Below, piece by piece: positions 28,900-36,282 of a stretch of 64,000 nt of DNA (the first letter of the stretch is position 1; the number at the start of each line of letters is the position of its first letter). Source of the DNA: Sphingomonas sp. CFBP 8760 (lineage in GTDB: Bacteria > Pseudomonadota > Alphaproteobacteria > Sphingomonadales > Sphingomonadaceae); the NCBI RefSeq assembly GCF_014841615.1, contig NZ_JACYUG010000008.1:104815-168814 (forward strand). The letters are read 5' to 3'. The notes below the pieces were generated by a model that searched no databases, was not told the DNA's origin, and saw only the letters and a list, made by a program, of their open reading frames with translations. The translations under genes and the position numbers were made by a program.

Positions 28900-30257
28900 G
28901 CATGGCCCGAACGGCCGCCGCCCGGATGTGGCCGCGCAAGCTGGCCGGGCAGATGACGCTGCTGATCGCGCTGGCCTTGTTCGTGGCGCAGGCAATCAAC
29001 TTCACGATGCTGCTGCGCGAACGGCGCTATTTCGCTCTCACCCAGATCACCGGCCCGGCCGCGACCCGCTTCGCCGATGCCATTGAGCGCGGGTCGCAGG
29101 GGCGTCCGCCGGTGGCGGATCGTGGCCGGGTACGCTTGGTGCCACGCAACCCGGTGCCCGTGGGGCGCGAGCGGGAACCAGAGGTGGAATCGAACCTGCG
29201 AGCCGCCTTCGCCGAATCGGGGGTTAAGGTGGGCAGGATCGTCACCGGGCTGGCGCCGTTGCGCGCGGACAACCCGCTGTTGCGGCGAATGCCCGCCGAC
29301 CGCCAACGCTATATGATGCGGGTCGCCGACGAACTGACGATCGCGGTGGAGCGGCCGGGGCTCGGCTGGCTGGTGCAGCGGATGCCGTGGGGGCACCGCG
29401 ACATGGGGCTGATCTGGCGGCTGGCGGGGCAGACGCTGATCCTGTTCGTGATCGTGCTGCTACCCGTGCTGTGGGCGGCCCGGCGCATATCGCGTCCGTT
29501 GCGCGATCTGACCACCGCGGCGGAGCGTTTCGGGTCGGGCACGCCGGTGGTGCCGGTCGCCGTGACCGGGCCGGACGACGTCGCGGCGCTGATCGCCGCG
29601 TTCAACGCCCTGCGGCTGCGCGTTACCGCGATGCTGGACGAGAAGGACCGGATGCTGGGTGCGATCGGCCACGACCTACGCACCCCGCTGGCGGCGCTGC
29701 GGGTGCGGATCGAATCGGTCGAGGACGAGGCGGACCGGACACGAATGGCGGAAACGATCGCCGACATGAACCGGACGCTCGACGACATCCTGTCGCTGGC
29801 GCGGCTGGGCAGGCCCAGCGAACCGATGACCGATGTCGATCTCGCCGCGCTGGTCGATGCCGTCGTGGAGGATTTCCACGATCTGGGTGCGCCCGTCGCG
29901 TTCGAGGAAGCGGCGCGGTTGCGGATGCGGCTGCGGCCCACGCTGATGCGGCGCGCGGTACGCAATCTGATCGAGAATGCGGTGAAATACGGCGGATCGG
30001 CCGCGGTGTCGGTGGAGGACGGCGCGGAACGGGTGGCGATTATGGTGGCCGATGACGGTCCCGGCATTCCCGATGACCGGCTGAACGACGTATTCGATCC
30101 CTTCACCCGGCTGGAAACGTCGCGGAACCGCGATACCGGCGGGATCGGCCTGGGCCTTGCCCTGGCCCGTGCTATCGTGCGGGACGCGGGGGGAGAAGTC
30201 GTTCTGGCCAACCGGGCCGGGGGTGGATTGACCGCCACCATCATCCTGCCGCGATAG
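28896..30257 (+). CDS. Sensor histidine kinase (EnvZ-like)
   Basis: 453 residues from GTG 28896 (ATG 28902 also possible). Transmembrane helix one is at residues about 18-38; a periplasmic domain of about 130 residues rich in Arg/Pro follows; helix two (LIWRLAGQTLILFVIVLLPV) leads into HAMP (RISRPLRDLTTAAERFG). H-box GAIGHDLRTPLAALRVR, N-box LIENAVKYG, and G-boxes DDGPGIPD and GGIGLGLALARAI are intact. With the upstream EF-hand gene, a calcium or envelope-stress input is plausible, not shown. Confidence 0.93.
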   Translation: MSMARTAAARMWPRKLAGQMTLLIALALFVAQAINFTMLLRERRYFALTQITGPAATRFADAIERGSQGRPPVADRGRVRLVPRNPVPVGREREPEVESNLRAAFAESGVKVGRIVTGLAPLRADNPLLRRMPADRQRYMMRVADELTIAVERPGLGWLVQRMPWGHRDMGLIWRLAGQTLILFVIVLLPVLWAARRISRPLRDLTTAAERFGSGTPVVPVAVTGPDDVAALIAAFNALRLRVTAMLDEKDRMLGAIGHDLRTPLAALRVRIESVEDEADRTRMAETIADMNRTLDDILSLARLGRPSEPMTDVDLAALVDAVVEDFHDLGAPVAFEEAARLRMRLRPTLMRRAVRNLIENAVKYGGSAAVSVEDGAERVAIMVADDGPGIPDDRLNDVFDPFTRLETSRNRDTGGIGLGLALARAIVRDAGGEVVLANRAGGGLTATIILPR

Positions 30258-30370
30258 CACCGTTTCGGCGGCGACGCCGTTAATTGTTTATTGCATTTCC
30301 TTTACCATACCGCATATTCAGTATATCGGTTTAAGCGTCAGCACGAAGAGGCTGGCCCTGAGAGGATTCG

Positions 30371-30544
30371 ATGATGGTTCGTGCTGCCCGCGTTACAAAC
30401 CCGCTTTCCCGTGCACTGGGTGCCGGTATAGCGATTGGCGGGGTGTCGGCCGCTTTGTTCCTGATGACGGATATCGGTGTCGCGAAAGAGGGTTATGCCC
30501 ATGCGACGTTGCGGCAGGCGGTAAGCTCGACCGCCGGACGCTGA
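30371..30544 (+). CDS. Small hypothetical membrane protein (57 aa)
   Basis: 57 residues starting at a double ATG preceded by GAGAGGA. A basic N-terminus (MMVRAARVTNPLSRAL) is followed by a hydrophobic span (GAGIAIGGVSAALFLMTDI), then a polar tail. Read as a single-pass membrane protein or a signal-peptide-bearing small protein. No family is recognised. A hairpin lies just downstream. Confidence 0.5.
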   Translation: MMVRAARVTNPLSRALGAGIAIGGVSAALFLMTDIGVAKEGYAHATLRQAVSSTAGR

Positions 30545-30556
30545 CGGAAATCGGCG

Positions 30557-30583
30557 CGACATGGCATCCTGGTCGCCATGTCG
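30557..30583 (+). terminator. Hairpin after small gene, possible terminator
   Basis: A perfect nine-base stem, CGACATGGC (30557-30565) with GCCATGTCG (30575-30583), has a nine-base loop. It begins 12 bases after the small gene. The following TCCTTA is a weak T tract. Confidence 0.5.
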
Positions 30584-30651
30584 TCCTTACGAGTGACGCA
30601 ACATCCATCCGCAAGGCAGGTAAGGCGGCACGGCGCGATGGCTATGCCGCC

Positions 30652-30843
30652 TCAGGTCGTTTCCTGCACGATATCATGAGGCTGAAAATCGGCCTGATCC
30701 GCCGCCGCGATCAAGCTGTGTCCGGTTTCGCGCGCCGCCTCCGGCGTCATCGCGACGGCAACGCCGCCGGGGCCATCCAGCAGGACCACACCGCTTTCGG
30801 CGGTCGCCTTTCCAGCGACGGTTTCCGGTTCGAGCCTGGCCAT
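30652..30843 (-). CDS. Small conserved-looking hypothetical protein (63 aa)
   Basis: 63 residues from ATG 30843, chosen because GGAGGA stands seven bases upstream; an in-frame ATG at 30876 is the alternative. Soluble and acidic with a beta-rich middle (AESGVVLLDGPGGVAVAMT) and an amphipathic helix (PEAARETGHSLIAAADQA). No cysteine, signal or membrane segment. It resembles small unnamed sphingomonad proteins, function unknown. It lies just downstream of the Crp/Fnr gene on the same strand. Confidence 0.6.
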   Translation of the reverse strand: MARLEPETVAGKATAESGVVLLDGPGGVAVAMTPEAARETGHSLIAAADQADFQPHDIVQETT

Positions 30844-30886
30844 CTCCCCGTCCTCCGAAATCATCGCTGCCACCATTGCGTATGTG

Positions 30887-31618
30887 TCATAACCCGCCGC
30901 GCAGATAGGCGGGGTCGAATTGTCCCAACGCGGTCAATTGCTTCCAGTTCACGATGGTGACCTGCCCGGCGCGGAATATCATCAACTCGCGTTCACGCAG
31001 GGAACGCAGGACACGGTTGACGTGTACCCCGGTCAGGCCGCACGCCTCCGCCACGTCGGCCTGTTTCAACGGCAGCAGGAAGCGATCGTTTTCGACCATG
31101 CCCACCATGTCGAGCCGCACCTTCAGCTCACACATGAAATGGGCGATCCGCGCCTCGGCATCCAGCCGCCCCATCCGGAATATCCATTCGCGATGAACCG
31201 ACGCGTCGAGCAACGTCGAGAACCACAGCATCCGGGTAAGATGCGGGCGCGTCTCGACGATCTCTTCCAGCGTGTCGTGCGTCCATGACGCGATCCTCGC
31301 CGGGCTTAACGTGGCGACGTCGTGGTCGAGCCGTTCCATCGGAAAGGCGTGGAGGTCGACGAAATCTCCCGGCACATGGATCGCCACCAGCTGCCGATAG
31401 CCGGAATGATCGTCCATGTACCGGCACATGAATCCGTCAAGCAGCAGGGTGCTGGTCCTGACCCGGTCACCGGCCCGGACCAGGGTATGACGGTTCGGCA
31501 AATCCCGTACCCGGTCCATGGTTTGATCGAGCAGGGTCAGTTCCTCCTCGCTCAACCGGTGCCGGCCACGTCCGCGCAAGAATTTGTCGGTGACGCGTTC
31601 GGTCGTATCAGCCCTCAT
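30887..31618 (-). CDS. Crp/Fnr-family transcriptional regulator
   Basis: 243 residues from ATG 31618 with GGAGGAT directly upstream. Cyclic-nucleotide-binding-like beta barrel (RAGDRVRTSTLLLDGFMCRY, then VAIHVPGDFVDLHAF), long dimer helix, and C-terminal winged helix (KQADVAEACGLTGVHVNRVL). No Fnr-type N-terminal cysteine cluster is seen, so it is not a classical oxygen sensor. It is divergent from the GntA-like and DUF1989 genes with 87 bases between the chosen starts, and probably controls them. Confidence 0.9.
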   Translation of the reverse strand: MRADTTERVTDKFLRGRGRHRLSEEELTLLDQTMDRVRDLPNRHTLVRAGDRVRTSTLLLDGFMCRYMDDHSGYRQLVAIHVPGDFVDLHAFPMERLDHDVATLSPARIASWTHDTLEEIVETRPHLTRMLWFSTLLDASVHREWIFRMGRLDAEARIAHFMCELKVRLDMVGMVENDRFLLPLKQADVAEACGLTGVHVNRVLRSLRERELMIFRAGQVTIVNWKQLTALGQFDPAYLRGGL

Positions 31619-31705
31619 CGATCCTCCATGCCTTCCGACCGACAAACGGATTGATCCGTGTCTATTCGTGCAACCGCCATGTTTCCCAATGGTTGCGTTG
31701 CCATC

Positions 31706-32392
31706 ATGTACCCGATTTCGTTCCAGAACAATCATCCGCTCGCGCGATCCTTCATCGCATCGGTCGAGCGTCCCGACTTCCCGTGCGTCGGCGCCAAATC
31801 GGCGCTGGGCAAGGGCCAGATGGATATCCTCGTCGCCCGCGATATCACCTCCGCCTGGGACGACATGCGGATCATGCCGGCGCTGGCGGCCACGGTCGCC
31901 CGCTACCGGGCCGACCGCGCGCTGTTCCGGACGATGATCGTGCTGTTCGAGGGGCCGTCGGAGTTGAGCGAGACCGAGTTCGAACGTCACCTGTGGGCGC
32001 GGGCGCAGTCGCTGTCCGACAAGGACGAATGGCTGGGCTATCTGCCCGATCCCACCGTTTCCTCCGACCCCGACGATCCGCATTTCTCTCTCAGTTTCGC
32101 GGGCGAGGCGTTTTTCGTCGTCGGCCTTCATCCTCAGGCGAGCCGGCCGGCCCGGCGGTTCGAAACCCCGGCGATGGTGTTCAACCTGCACGACCAGTTT
32201 CAGGTGCTGCGGGAACAACAGCGATACGAGAAGCTGCGGTCGGCGATCCTGACGCGAGACGAACGGCTGGCCGGTTCGGCGAACCCGATGCTGGCCCGCC
32301 ACGGCGAACTGAGCGAAGCGCGCCAGTATAGCGGCCGCGCGGTCGATGCGTCGTGGAAATGCCCGTTCCAGCGGGGTGCGTCGCATGGGTGA
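31706..32392 (+). CDS. YqcI/YcgG family protein (GntA-type haem-dependent guanidino N-hydroxylase)
   Basis: 228 residues from ATG 31706; in-frame GTG 31658 and ATG 31679 are alternatives without clear ribosome sites. Family signatures: DFPCVGAKSAL near the N-terminus, LHPQASRPARRFETPAMVF, then RYEKLRSAILTRD, and the C-terminal SEARQYSGR with WKCPF. Characterised relatives include GntA of guanitoxin synthesis, a haem enzyme that N-hydroxylates a guanidino group, so an oxidative reaction on arginine or a similar compound is the best guess. The last eight bases overlap the DUF1989 gene. Confidence 0.8.
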   Translation: MYPISFQNNHPLARSFIASVERPDFPCVGAKSALGKGQMDILVARDITSAWDDMRIMPALAATVARYRADRALFRTMIVLFEGPSELSETEFERHLWARAQSLSDKDEWLGYLPDPTVSSDPDDPHFSLSFAGEAFFVVGLHPQASRPARRFETPAMVFNLHDQFQVLREQQRYEKLRSAILTRDERLAGSANPMLARHGELSEARQYSGRAVDASWKCPFQRGASHG

Positions 32393-32972
32393 TCCCGTCG
32401 TCATCCCGCCACGATCGGGTGCCGCCTTTACGCTCGACCGGGGCCAGACGCTGACCGTCATCGATCCGGAAGGGCGGCAGGTGTCCGATCTGCTCGCTTT
32501 CGCCCGTGACGACCTGCGCGAGGTGATATCGTCGGGACGGACGCTGGATTATGCCAACCGCATCTATCTGACGACCGGCGACCGGCTCTATTCCAACCGC
32601 AGTAACGTAATGCTCGACATCATCGAGGATCGGGTCGGGCGCCACGATTTCCTGCTGACACCGTGTTCGAAGGACACGTTCCGGATCATCTATGGCGATA
32701 CCGACCCGCATCGCGGCTGCTTCGGCAACCTCGCGGCGGCGCTCGAACCTTACGGCGTTGCACCGGATGCCATCCCGGTGGCGTTCAACTGTTTCATGAA
32801 CGTGCCCGTCGACGGAGCAACGGGCAGCTTCACGGTCGAGCCGCCATTGAGCAAGGCGGGCGACTTCATCACCTTCCGTGCCGAGATGGATCTGGTGATG
32901 GCGCTGACGGCGTGTTCGGCGCTTCAGTCGAACGGGGGGTCGTTCAAGCCCATCCAGTATCGGATCGACTGA
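32385..32972 (+). CDS. DUF1989 (urea carboxylase-associated family) protein
   Basis: 195 residues from ATG 32385, inside the end of the preceding gene. DUF1989 signatures: DPEGRQVSDLLAFARDD, TLDYANRIYLTTGDRLYSNR, CSKDTFRIIYGD and NCFMNVPVDG. Cys and His positions expected to bind zinc are visible (PCSKD, HRGCFGN). DUF1989 proteins include the two subunits of carboxyguanidine deiminase in guanidine degradation. A lone copy with a GntA-type oxygenase suggests hydrolysis or deimination of a hydroxylated guanidino product; that is inference. Confidence 0.85.
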   Translation: MGDPVVIPPRSGAAFTLDRGQTLTVIDPEGRQVSDLLAFARDDLREVISSGRTLDYANRIYLTTGDRLYSNRSNVMLDIIEDRVGRHDFLLTPCSKDTFRIIYGDTDPHRGCFGNLAAALEPYGVAPDAIPVAFNCFMNVPVDGATGSFTVEPPLSKAGDFITFRAEMDLVMALTACSALQSNGGSFKPIQYRID

Positions 32973-32987
32973 ACGCCCTCCCCCGCG

Positions 32988-33018
32988 TCGTTCCGGATTT
33001 GGTCAGAACCGGAACGAC
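32988..33018. terminator. Convergent bidirectional hairpin
   Basis: A perfect ten-base inverted repeat, GTCGTTCCGG (32988-32997) and CCGGAACGAC (33009-33018), lies between the convergent DUF1989 and porin genes and overlaps the last codons of the porin gene. No clear T-run on either side. Confidence 0.5.
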
Positions 33019-34550
33019 AGCCAGCCGGCAAAGAAGTCCGAATTGGCGTAGCCCGCCCGGGTCAGGGCCGGTCCGGCGATCAGATGCTCGTAGCGGCCGG
33101 TGAAGCTGATCCGGGAGGTGATCGGATAGACCGCCTGGAAGCGCAGCGTGTCGGCGATCTTGCGACCACTGACGTTCTGCGTGCCGGCAAACGCAGTGCC
33201 GTTCGCACGGTAGACCGCGTCGGTCGTCGTATCCCGCCACGACAACTGGTATTCCGCAGTCATACGGATTTTGCCGAGTGCGGTGAAGGTGAAGTTGGGG
33301 GCGACCGCGATCAGGTTGGTCGGGGTCGCGAACAACTGATAGCTGTAATAGATGTTGTTGCCGAAGGGCGCGAGCGAGTTGCGCAGCTTGCCGGTGCCAT
33401 AGGCACCGCCGCCGCTGGCATAATCGGCATGGATGCCGACCCGCGGCGCGGTGCGATCCTTGCCCAGCTTGTAGGTCTGCGCCAGCAGGACGAGCCACGC
33501 ATCGATCGGTCGGCCATCGTAATTGCCGCTCTGATGGTTGATGGTCCAGTCGAGGTTGACCGGCCCGACATCGCCCCAGAAATGCAAGCCATAGAAATTG
33601 CGTTCCTCGCGCCGGGTGGTGGTGCCCCACACTGCCGCGCTGTTGCGCAGCCGCCAGAAGAACGGATCGAGATACAGCTTCGATTTGCCGAACAATGTGG
33701 TGGGCAGCACTACGCCGCTGGAGATGCCGGAAAAGCGACGGCCATCGTCGGTGATATCGTCGCCGGTGCCGCCCACGCCCAGCCGGGTGGTCTTGAAGTC
33801 GAACACGTCCGCGCGCAGCGTCTTACCCCGCGCCCAGCCACGGAAGCCGTTGAACACGAAAAAGATGGTATTGTTGTCGCGCGGGACCACCATCAGATTG
33901 GGTCCGTCGGCAAAGGTCTGGCGGCCGTAACGGACGCCGAGATTGGCGCCGGCGACATCGCCGGTCACATCGACGAAGGATTGCTGCACGACCAGATCGT
34001 TGCGCAGCGTCGCGGCGACCGTGCCGAGGTTACGCCCGGCCAGACCGCCATGCGCCAGTTCGCCGAACAGCCGAACATGCTTGCCCAGATGAAGATCGGC
34101 ACCCCCGACGATCCGGTTGATGTCCTGTCGCTGCGCATCGCTTTCACGCAGATTGGGATTGGTCGTCTCGTTGACGCGAAGGCGCAGTTCGCCCGACAGG
34201 GTCAGGTAGATGTCGCCCTTGTCGCTGAAAGGGATGAACTTCAGCCGATCGAGGAAATCGTCGCGTTTCTTGGGATCGCGATAGCGGGTCCAGTCCTCTG
34301 CCCAGCGCGACTGGTTATAGCCGCCCGTCGTCACGCCGTCCCCCGCCGCTTCGGCCGGGTACGATTCCGCGATGGGCGAGGCGGCGGTCGGGTTGGCCAG
34401 TTCCTTGGGATTCTGGGTCTGTGCCGGCGTGGAGGGTAGATCCGTGGCGGTTGCAGGCTGATCGGCGGTGGCGGCGGTGGCGGCGGCTGCCGGTGTAGCA
34501 AGGCACAGCAACAGGGCGACCGCGCCGAGCGGCCGGGTGATGGTCTTCAT
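33003..34550 (-). CDS. Alginate-export-family outer-membrane porin
   Basis: 515 residues from ATG 34550 (AAGGA ten bases upstream). Signal peptide MKTITRPLGAVALLLCLATP is cleaved near AAA-AT. A Thr/Ala/Pro-rich linker leads into a beta barrel of alternating aromatic strands (GDIYLTLSGELRLRVNE, NFYGLHFWGDVGPVNLDW, MTAEYQLSWRD) and a C-terminal GWLSFRF, the Phe-ended outer-membrane insertion signal. AlgE-like barrels let anionic solutes diffuse. The gene lies downstream of dctA on the same strand, so it may admit dicarboxylates, but it has its own 162-base leader. Confidence 0.88.
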   Translation of the reverse strand: MKTITRPLGAVALLLCLATPAAAATAATADQPATATDLPSTPAQTQNPKELANPTAASPIAESYPAEAAGDGVTTGGYNQSRWAEDWTRYRDPKKRDDFLDRLKFIPFSDKGDIYLTLSGELRLRVNETTNPNLRESDAQRQDINRIVGGADLHLGKHVRLFGELAHGGLAGRNLGTVAATLRNDLVVQQSFVDVTGDVAGANLGVRYGRQTFADGPNLMVVPRDNNTIFFVFNGFRGWARGKTLRADVFDFKTTRLGVGGTGDDITDDGRRFSGISSGVVLPTTLFGKSKLYLDPFFWRLRNSAAVWGTTTRREERNFYGLHFWGDVGPVNLDWTINHQSGNYDGRPIDAWLVLLAQTYKLGKDRTAPRVGIHADYASGGGAYGTGKLRNSLAPFGNNIYYSYQLFATPTNLIAVAPNFTFTALGKIRMTAEYQLSWRDTTTDAVYRANGTAFAGTQNVSGRKIADTLRFQAVYPITSRISFTGRYEHLIAGPALTRAGYANSDFFAGWLSFRF

Positions 34551-34637
34551 GGCGATGGGATCCTTGGGATCGAAGGCGGAGGAAATGACCGGTCGGTGCG
34601 CTGTCGGGATGCGATGCCCGTACCAAATGCTCTTCAT

Positions 34638-34649
34638 AGAGCGCGCTCT
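34638..34649. promoter_or_regulatory. Perfect palindrome in the porin leader
   Basis: AGAGCGCGCTCT is a perfect 12-base palindrome about 90 bases upstream of the porin start, between dctA and the porin gene. It is a possible operator; no protein can be assigned. Confidence 0.3.
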
Positions 34650-34712
34650 CTAATCGACCGGTCTTTCCGTTCCACTAATGCGGTGATCAACGACGTCGGA
34701 CGTATCCGTCGG

Positions 34713-36047
34713 TCATTCGGCCGGGATCGCGCCCGCCGGCAGTTGATCGACCCGCGGCATCTCGCCGCGCATCGCCGCATCGAACCGGTCGCGATCGAGC
34801 GCGCCTTCCCAGCGCGATACGACGACGGTGGCGACCGCGTTGCCGATGAAGTTGGTCAGGCTGCGGCACTCGCTCATGAAGCGATCGACACCCAGGATCA
34901 GCGCCATGCCCGCGACCGGCACCGTCGGCACGATCGACAGCGTGGCCGCCAGCGTGATGAAGCCCGCGCCGGTCACGCCCGCCGCACCCTTCGAACTGAG
35001 CATCGCGACACCGAGCAGCAGCAGCTGCTGGCCGATCGTCAGGTCGACGTTGCAGGCCTGCGCGATGAAAAGCGCCGCCAGCGTCATGTAGATGTTGGTG
35101 CCGTCGAGGTTGAACGAATAGCCGGTCGGCACGACCAGCCCGACGATGGACTTCGGGCAACCCGCCCGCTCCATCTTCTCGATCAGCGAGGGCAGTGCGC
35201 TTTCCGACGACGAGGTGCCGAGCACCAGCAGCAATTCGGCCTTCAGATAGCTGATGAGCTTGAAGATGGAGAACCCGGCGAGCCGAGCGACCACGCCCAG
35301 CACGACGATGACGAACAGCAGCGCCGTGAGATAGAAGGTGCCGACCAGCATCGCCAGATTGGCCAGCGTGCCGACGCCATATTTGCCGATGGTGAACGCC
35401 ATCGCGCCGAACGCACCGATCGGTGCCGCCTTCATGACGATCGACACCAGCTTGAAGAACGCGATCGACACGTCTTCGAAGAAGTTCAGGACGCCCTCGC
35501 CCCGCTCACCGATCATCGCCAGGCTGATGCCGAACAGGATCGCGACCAGCAGCACCTGCAGGATGTTGCCTTCGGTGAAGGCGGACAGCAGCGTGTCGGG
35601 GATAATGCCGGTCAGGAAACCGGTGATCGTCGTGTCATGCGCCTTGGCGGTATAATCGGCGATCTTGGTGGTATCGAGCGTCGCGGGATCGATGTTGAGG
35701 CCCGCGCCCGGCTGGACGACGTTGGCGACGATCATGCCGACGATCAGCGCCAACGTGGAGAAGAAGAAGAAATAGATGAAGGCCTTGCCTGCGACGCGGC
35801 CAACCGACGCCAGATCGCGCATTCCGGCGATGCCGGTGACGATCGTCAGGAAGATGACGGGGGCGATGACCATCTTCACCAGCTTGATGAAGGCGTCGCC
35901 CACCGGCTTCAGCGCTTCACCGGTCGATGGATAGAAATGGCCCAGCAACACGCCGGCGATGATCGCGACCAGCACCTGCGCGTAGAGATGGCGATACCAT
36001 GGCCGGGCGACCGGTGGCGTGGCGGTGGACGGTATATCGAGAGTCAT
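34713..36047 (-). CDS. dctA: C4-dicarboxylate:cation symporter DctA
   Basis: 444 residues from ATG 36047. Sodium/proton-driven uptake of succinate, fumarate and malate across the inner membrane. DAACS-family features: eight membrane helices, the Ser-rich re-entrant loop [19 protein letters not shown], the [16 protein letters not shown] motif, and [14 protein letters not shown]. It is divergent from dctB-dctD, the classic arrangement for two-component control of dctA. A sigma-54-like promoter is seen at 36135-36151. Confidence 0.96.
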   Translation of the reverse strand: MTLDIPSTATPPVARPWYRHLYAQVLVAIIAGVLLGHFYPSTGEALKPVGDAFIKLVKMVIAPVIFLTIVTGIAGMRDLASVGRVAGKAFIYFFFFSTLALIVGMIVANVVQPGAGLNIDPATLDTTKIADYTAKAHDTTITGFLTGIIPDTLLSAFTEGNILQVLLVAILFGISLAMIGERGEGVLNFFEDVSIAFFKLVSIVMKAAPIGAFGAMAFTIGKYGVGTLANLAMLVGTFYLTALLFVIVVLGVVARLAGFSIFKLISYLKAELLLVLGTSSSESALPSLIEKMERAGCPKSIVGLVVPTGYSFNLDGTNIYMTLAALFIAQACNVDLTIGQQLLLLGVAMLSSKGAAGVTGAGFITLAATLSIVPTVPVAGMALILGVDRFMSECRSLTNFIGNAVATVVVSRWEGALDRDRFDAAMRGEMPRVDQLPAGAIPAE

Positions 36048-36134
36048 CGTCGGGCCTTTCATCCTCGTGGTGGGCAGTGCCATCTCTGCGGATGGTTGCG
36101 TGATGCCTGATTGTGGATCGAATCGCCGTGATGG

Positions 36135-36151
36135 AGCAAGCGACATGCCAA
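36135..36151 (-). promoter_or_regulatory. Sigma-54-type promoter of dctA
   Basis: On the reverse strand TTGGCATGTCGCTTGCT matches TTGGCACG-N4-TTGCW with one mismatch. The -24 GG and -12 GC are ten bases apart, as sigma-54 requires. The predicted start near 36124 leaves a leader of about 77 bases before the dctA ATG. Confidence 0.7.
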
Positions 36152-36161
36152 GCCGCGCTAT

Positions 36162-36183
36162 AATGTTGAATATAGACAATATT
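36162..36183. promoter_or_regulatory. AT-rich palindrome between dctA and dctB
   Basis: AATGTTG (36162-36168) and CAATATT (36177-36183) are inverted half-sites with one mismatch around eight AT-rich bases, upstream of the sigma-54 element. It is a candidate binding site for the DctD-like regulator. A TATAAT on the + strand at 36159-36164 could be a -10 element for dctB, though no good -35 is seen. Confidence 0.45.
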
Positions 36184-36282
36184 ATCTGTGGAAATGGAAT
36201 GGACACAGCGGTCATGCGGCATACCCGAACGCTGAAAGTGCCGAAATTTGCACATGCCGGCGGGGCGCGTTAGGCAGGCACG

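Noticed and set aside
31619..31705. Fnr box in the gntA-like promoter
   Set aside because: Only a half-site-like TTGATCC was found; no second half at the proper spacing.
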